Assembly: GCF_000275845.1 (NCBI RefSeq)
Contig: NW_006766883.1
Span: 200,182 to 264,181, forward strand
Length of the DNA stretch: 64,000 nucleotides
Origin: Dichomitus squalens LYAD-421 SS1
Lineage: Eukaryota > Basidiomycota > Agaricomycetes > Polyporales > Polyporaceae
Reading direction: 5' to 3'
Part shown: piece by piece, positions 63,076 to 64,000 of the stretch
How the letters are laid out: every line of letters starts with the position of its first letter
Position numbering within the stretch: the stretch's first letter is position 1
Made by a program: the position numbers and the translations under genes
The notes under the pieces: model-generated
Database searches by the model: none
The model's input: the letters and a program-made list of their open reading frames with translations, nothing else
What the model was told of the DNA's origin: nothing

Positions 63076-64000
63076 GATGGGTATCTGGGTGAGTATCCGG
63101 AACCTGCGGCGGGAGACTATAAGAGGGCAGAGGGCAGGCAGCTTACGAATTATGGATAAGTTGCCGATACCACGTCCTTAGTGCTTGAGGGATAAAAAGT
63201 TGCGAGGAAGATTGTAGGCAGAGATGTGCGTGAGTCGTGCGCCGCGGGTGTTGTGATGGCAAGAGGCTACCGGCCCTGGTCTAGGAACAGCTTAACCGCA
63301 AACAGGCGACGATAGCAGCTGGACTAGGAAAGGTAGAGTATGAAGGATTGGAATGGTATAAACAAGTTGAAGCACCGCGCGGCCGCGGGTCGTGATGCAA
63401 TGCGCTGGGAGAGAAGATGCGAGATAGATAGGTGGATTGATGCAGAGATGCCGAGGTGCTGAGAGGGCGGAGGGAGAGAGACGAGAGGCCTCTTGGATGG
63501 TGGCAGGGAGAGGGAGGGAGGAAGGAAGGAGGAAGCGGCGGGGTGAGCCTCGCGCCTGCCTGACGGAAGAAGTTCAGGGTCTGATTGCAACGTGCCCCTC
63601 TCGCCGCGGCGGCGATTGCCAACACTTGCAGCTCAAAACCAGCCACGCCTCCAGACGAGCTCCCCCCGGTCCATGCTCAAACGTCGTGTATCGTGCACGT
63701 ATCACAACCCTCTCTCTCCCCCAATCGATCCGTACAACCATCGCACTCTGTCTGCAGACGACCTCCGCTCCGGCCACGTGGGGCGGTGCACAACCGTAGC
63801 CGCCCGCTCGTGTAGTGTAGTTCCCCCGCCGCTCCGTCTGACCCCACTCAGTTTCTGGCGGATCGTGTCTTGGTGACCCTGTGTTTGCGACACACAATAA
63901 ACTAGTGCTAGGATCGGGGACCCCAGGATGGCACGGCATGCAGGGCAAGTGTCGCCATAGTTCTCCGTGACTTGCCTCAGGCGCTTATGGAATCCTCCGT
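63076..64000. other. CCCH gene promoter and right end
   Basis: Holds the promoter of the minus-strand CCCH gene. A purine-rich tract at about 63460-63543 (GGGAGAGGGAGGGAGGAAGG near 63510) would be pyrimidine-rich in the transcript's sense and probably lies in the promoter or leader. No further gene is supported. Confidence 0.5.

Overview
The window looks like nuclear DNA of a filamentous basidiomycete, most probably an Agaricomycete of the polypore type. That placement is inferred from gene content and style. Genes are densely split by short introns (about 45-90 bp) with GT..AG ends, coding GC is high, there are no operons, and the gene set is typical of these fungi: an Aur1-type IPC synthase, an Agaricomycete F-box family, an S10 carboxypeptidase, a GH18 chitinase with CBM5/12 modules and an aerolysin-like protein. 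No taxon was confirmed by a search.

Layout. Positions 1-7.5 kb hold no intact gene, but contain two decayed direct copies of one unknown locus, about 2.9 kb apart. From 7.6 to 12.8 kb lies a housekeeping block: CSN6 (minus) head-to-head with MCM5 (plus), then a DUF3128/Emi1-like gene. At 13.9-15.3 kb is a leaderless aerolysin-fold protein. A 336-bp MITE-like element with 29-bp perfect terminal inverted repeats sits at 17.9-18.2 kb. IPC synthase follows at 19.3-20.9 kb and a C2H2 regulator at 21.7-23.0 kb. After a gene-poor 3.9 kb come a membrane-anchored serine carboxypeptidase (26.9-29.3 kb) and an NRAMP metal transporter (29.7-31.9 kb). MED6, AP-3 sigma and an F-box protein fill 32.2-37.1 kb. 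A second MITE-like element, flanked by TA, lies at 38.1-38.5 kb, then an unknown Ser/Pro-rich protein (39.4-40.2 kb), a gene-poor stretch with a 28-bp perfect palindrome, a two-CBM chitinase (43.3-45.7 kb), CK2 alpha head-to-head with a SET-domain gene (46.3-48.4 kb), a mitochondrial DnaJ (49.8-51.6 kb), an MFS exporter (52.9-55.6 kb), a choline/ethanolamine kinase (57.5-59.4 kb) and a tandem CCCH zinc-finger protein (60.4-63.1 kb).

The genes do not form an obvious pathway cluster. Most are independent housekeeping genes (replication, protein degradation control, transcription, vesicle traffic, lipid synthesis) mixed with accessory secreted or defensive functions. The most noteworthy structures are the two MITE-like elements, the diverged tandem duplication, two long perfect palindromes, and two in-frame microexons (12 nt and 21 nt) that encode functional residues. 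I found no convincing evidence of a wholly new multi-gene system. Gene ends were read from conserved protein motifs and splice consensus, so exact starts and a few splice sites are provisional.
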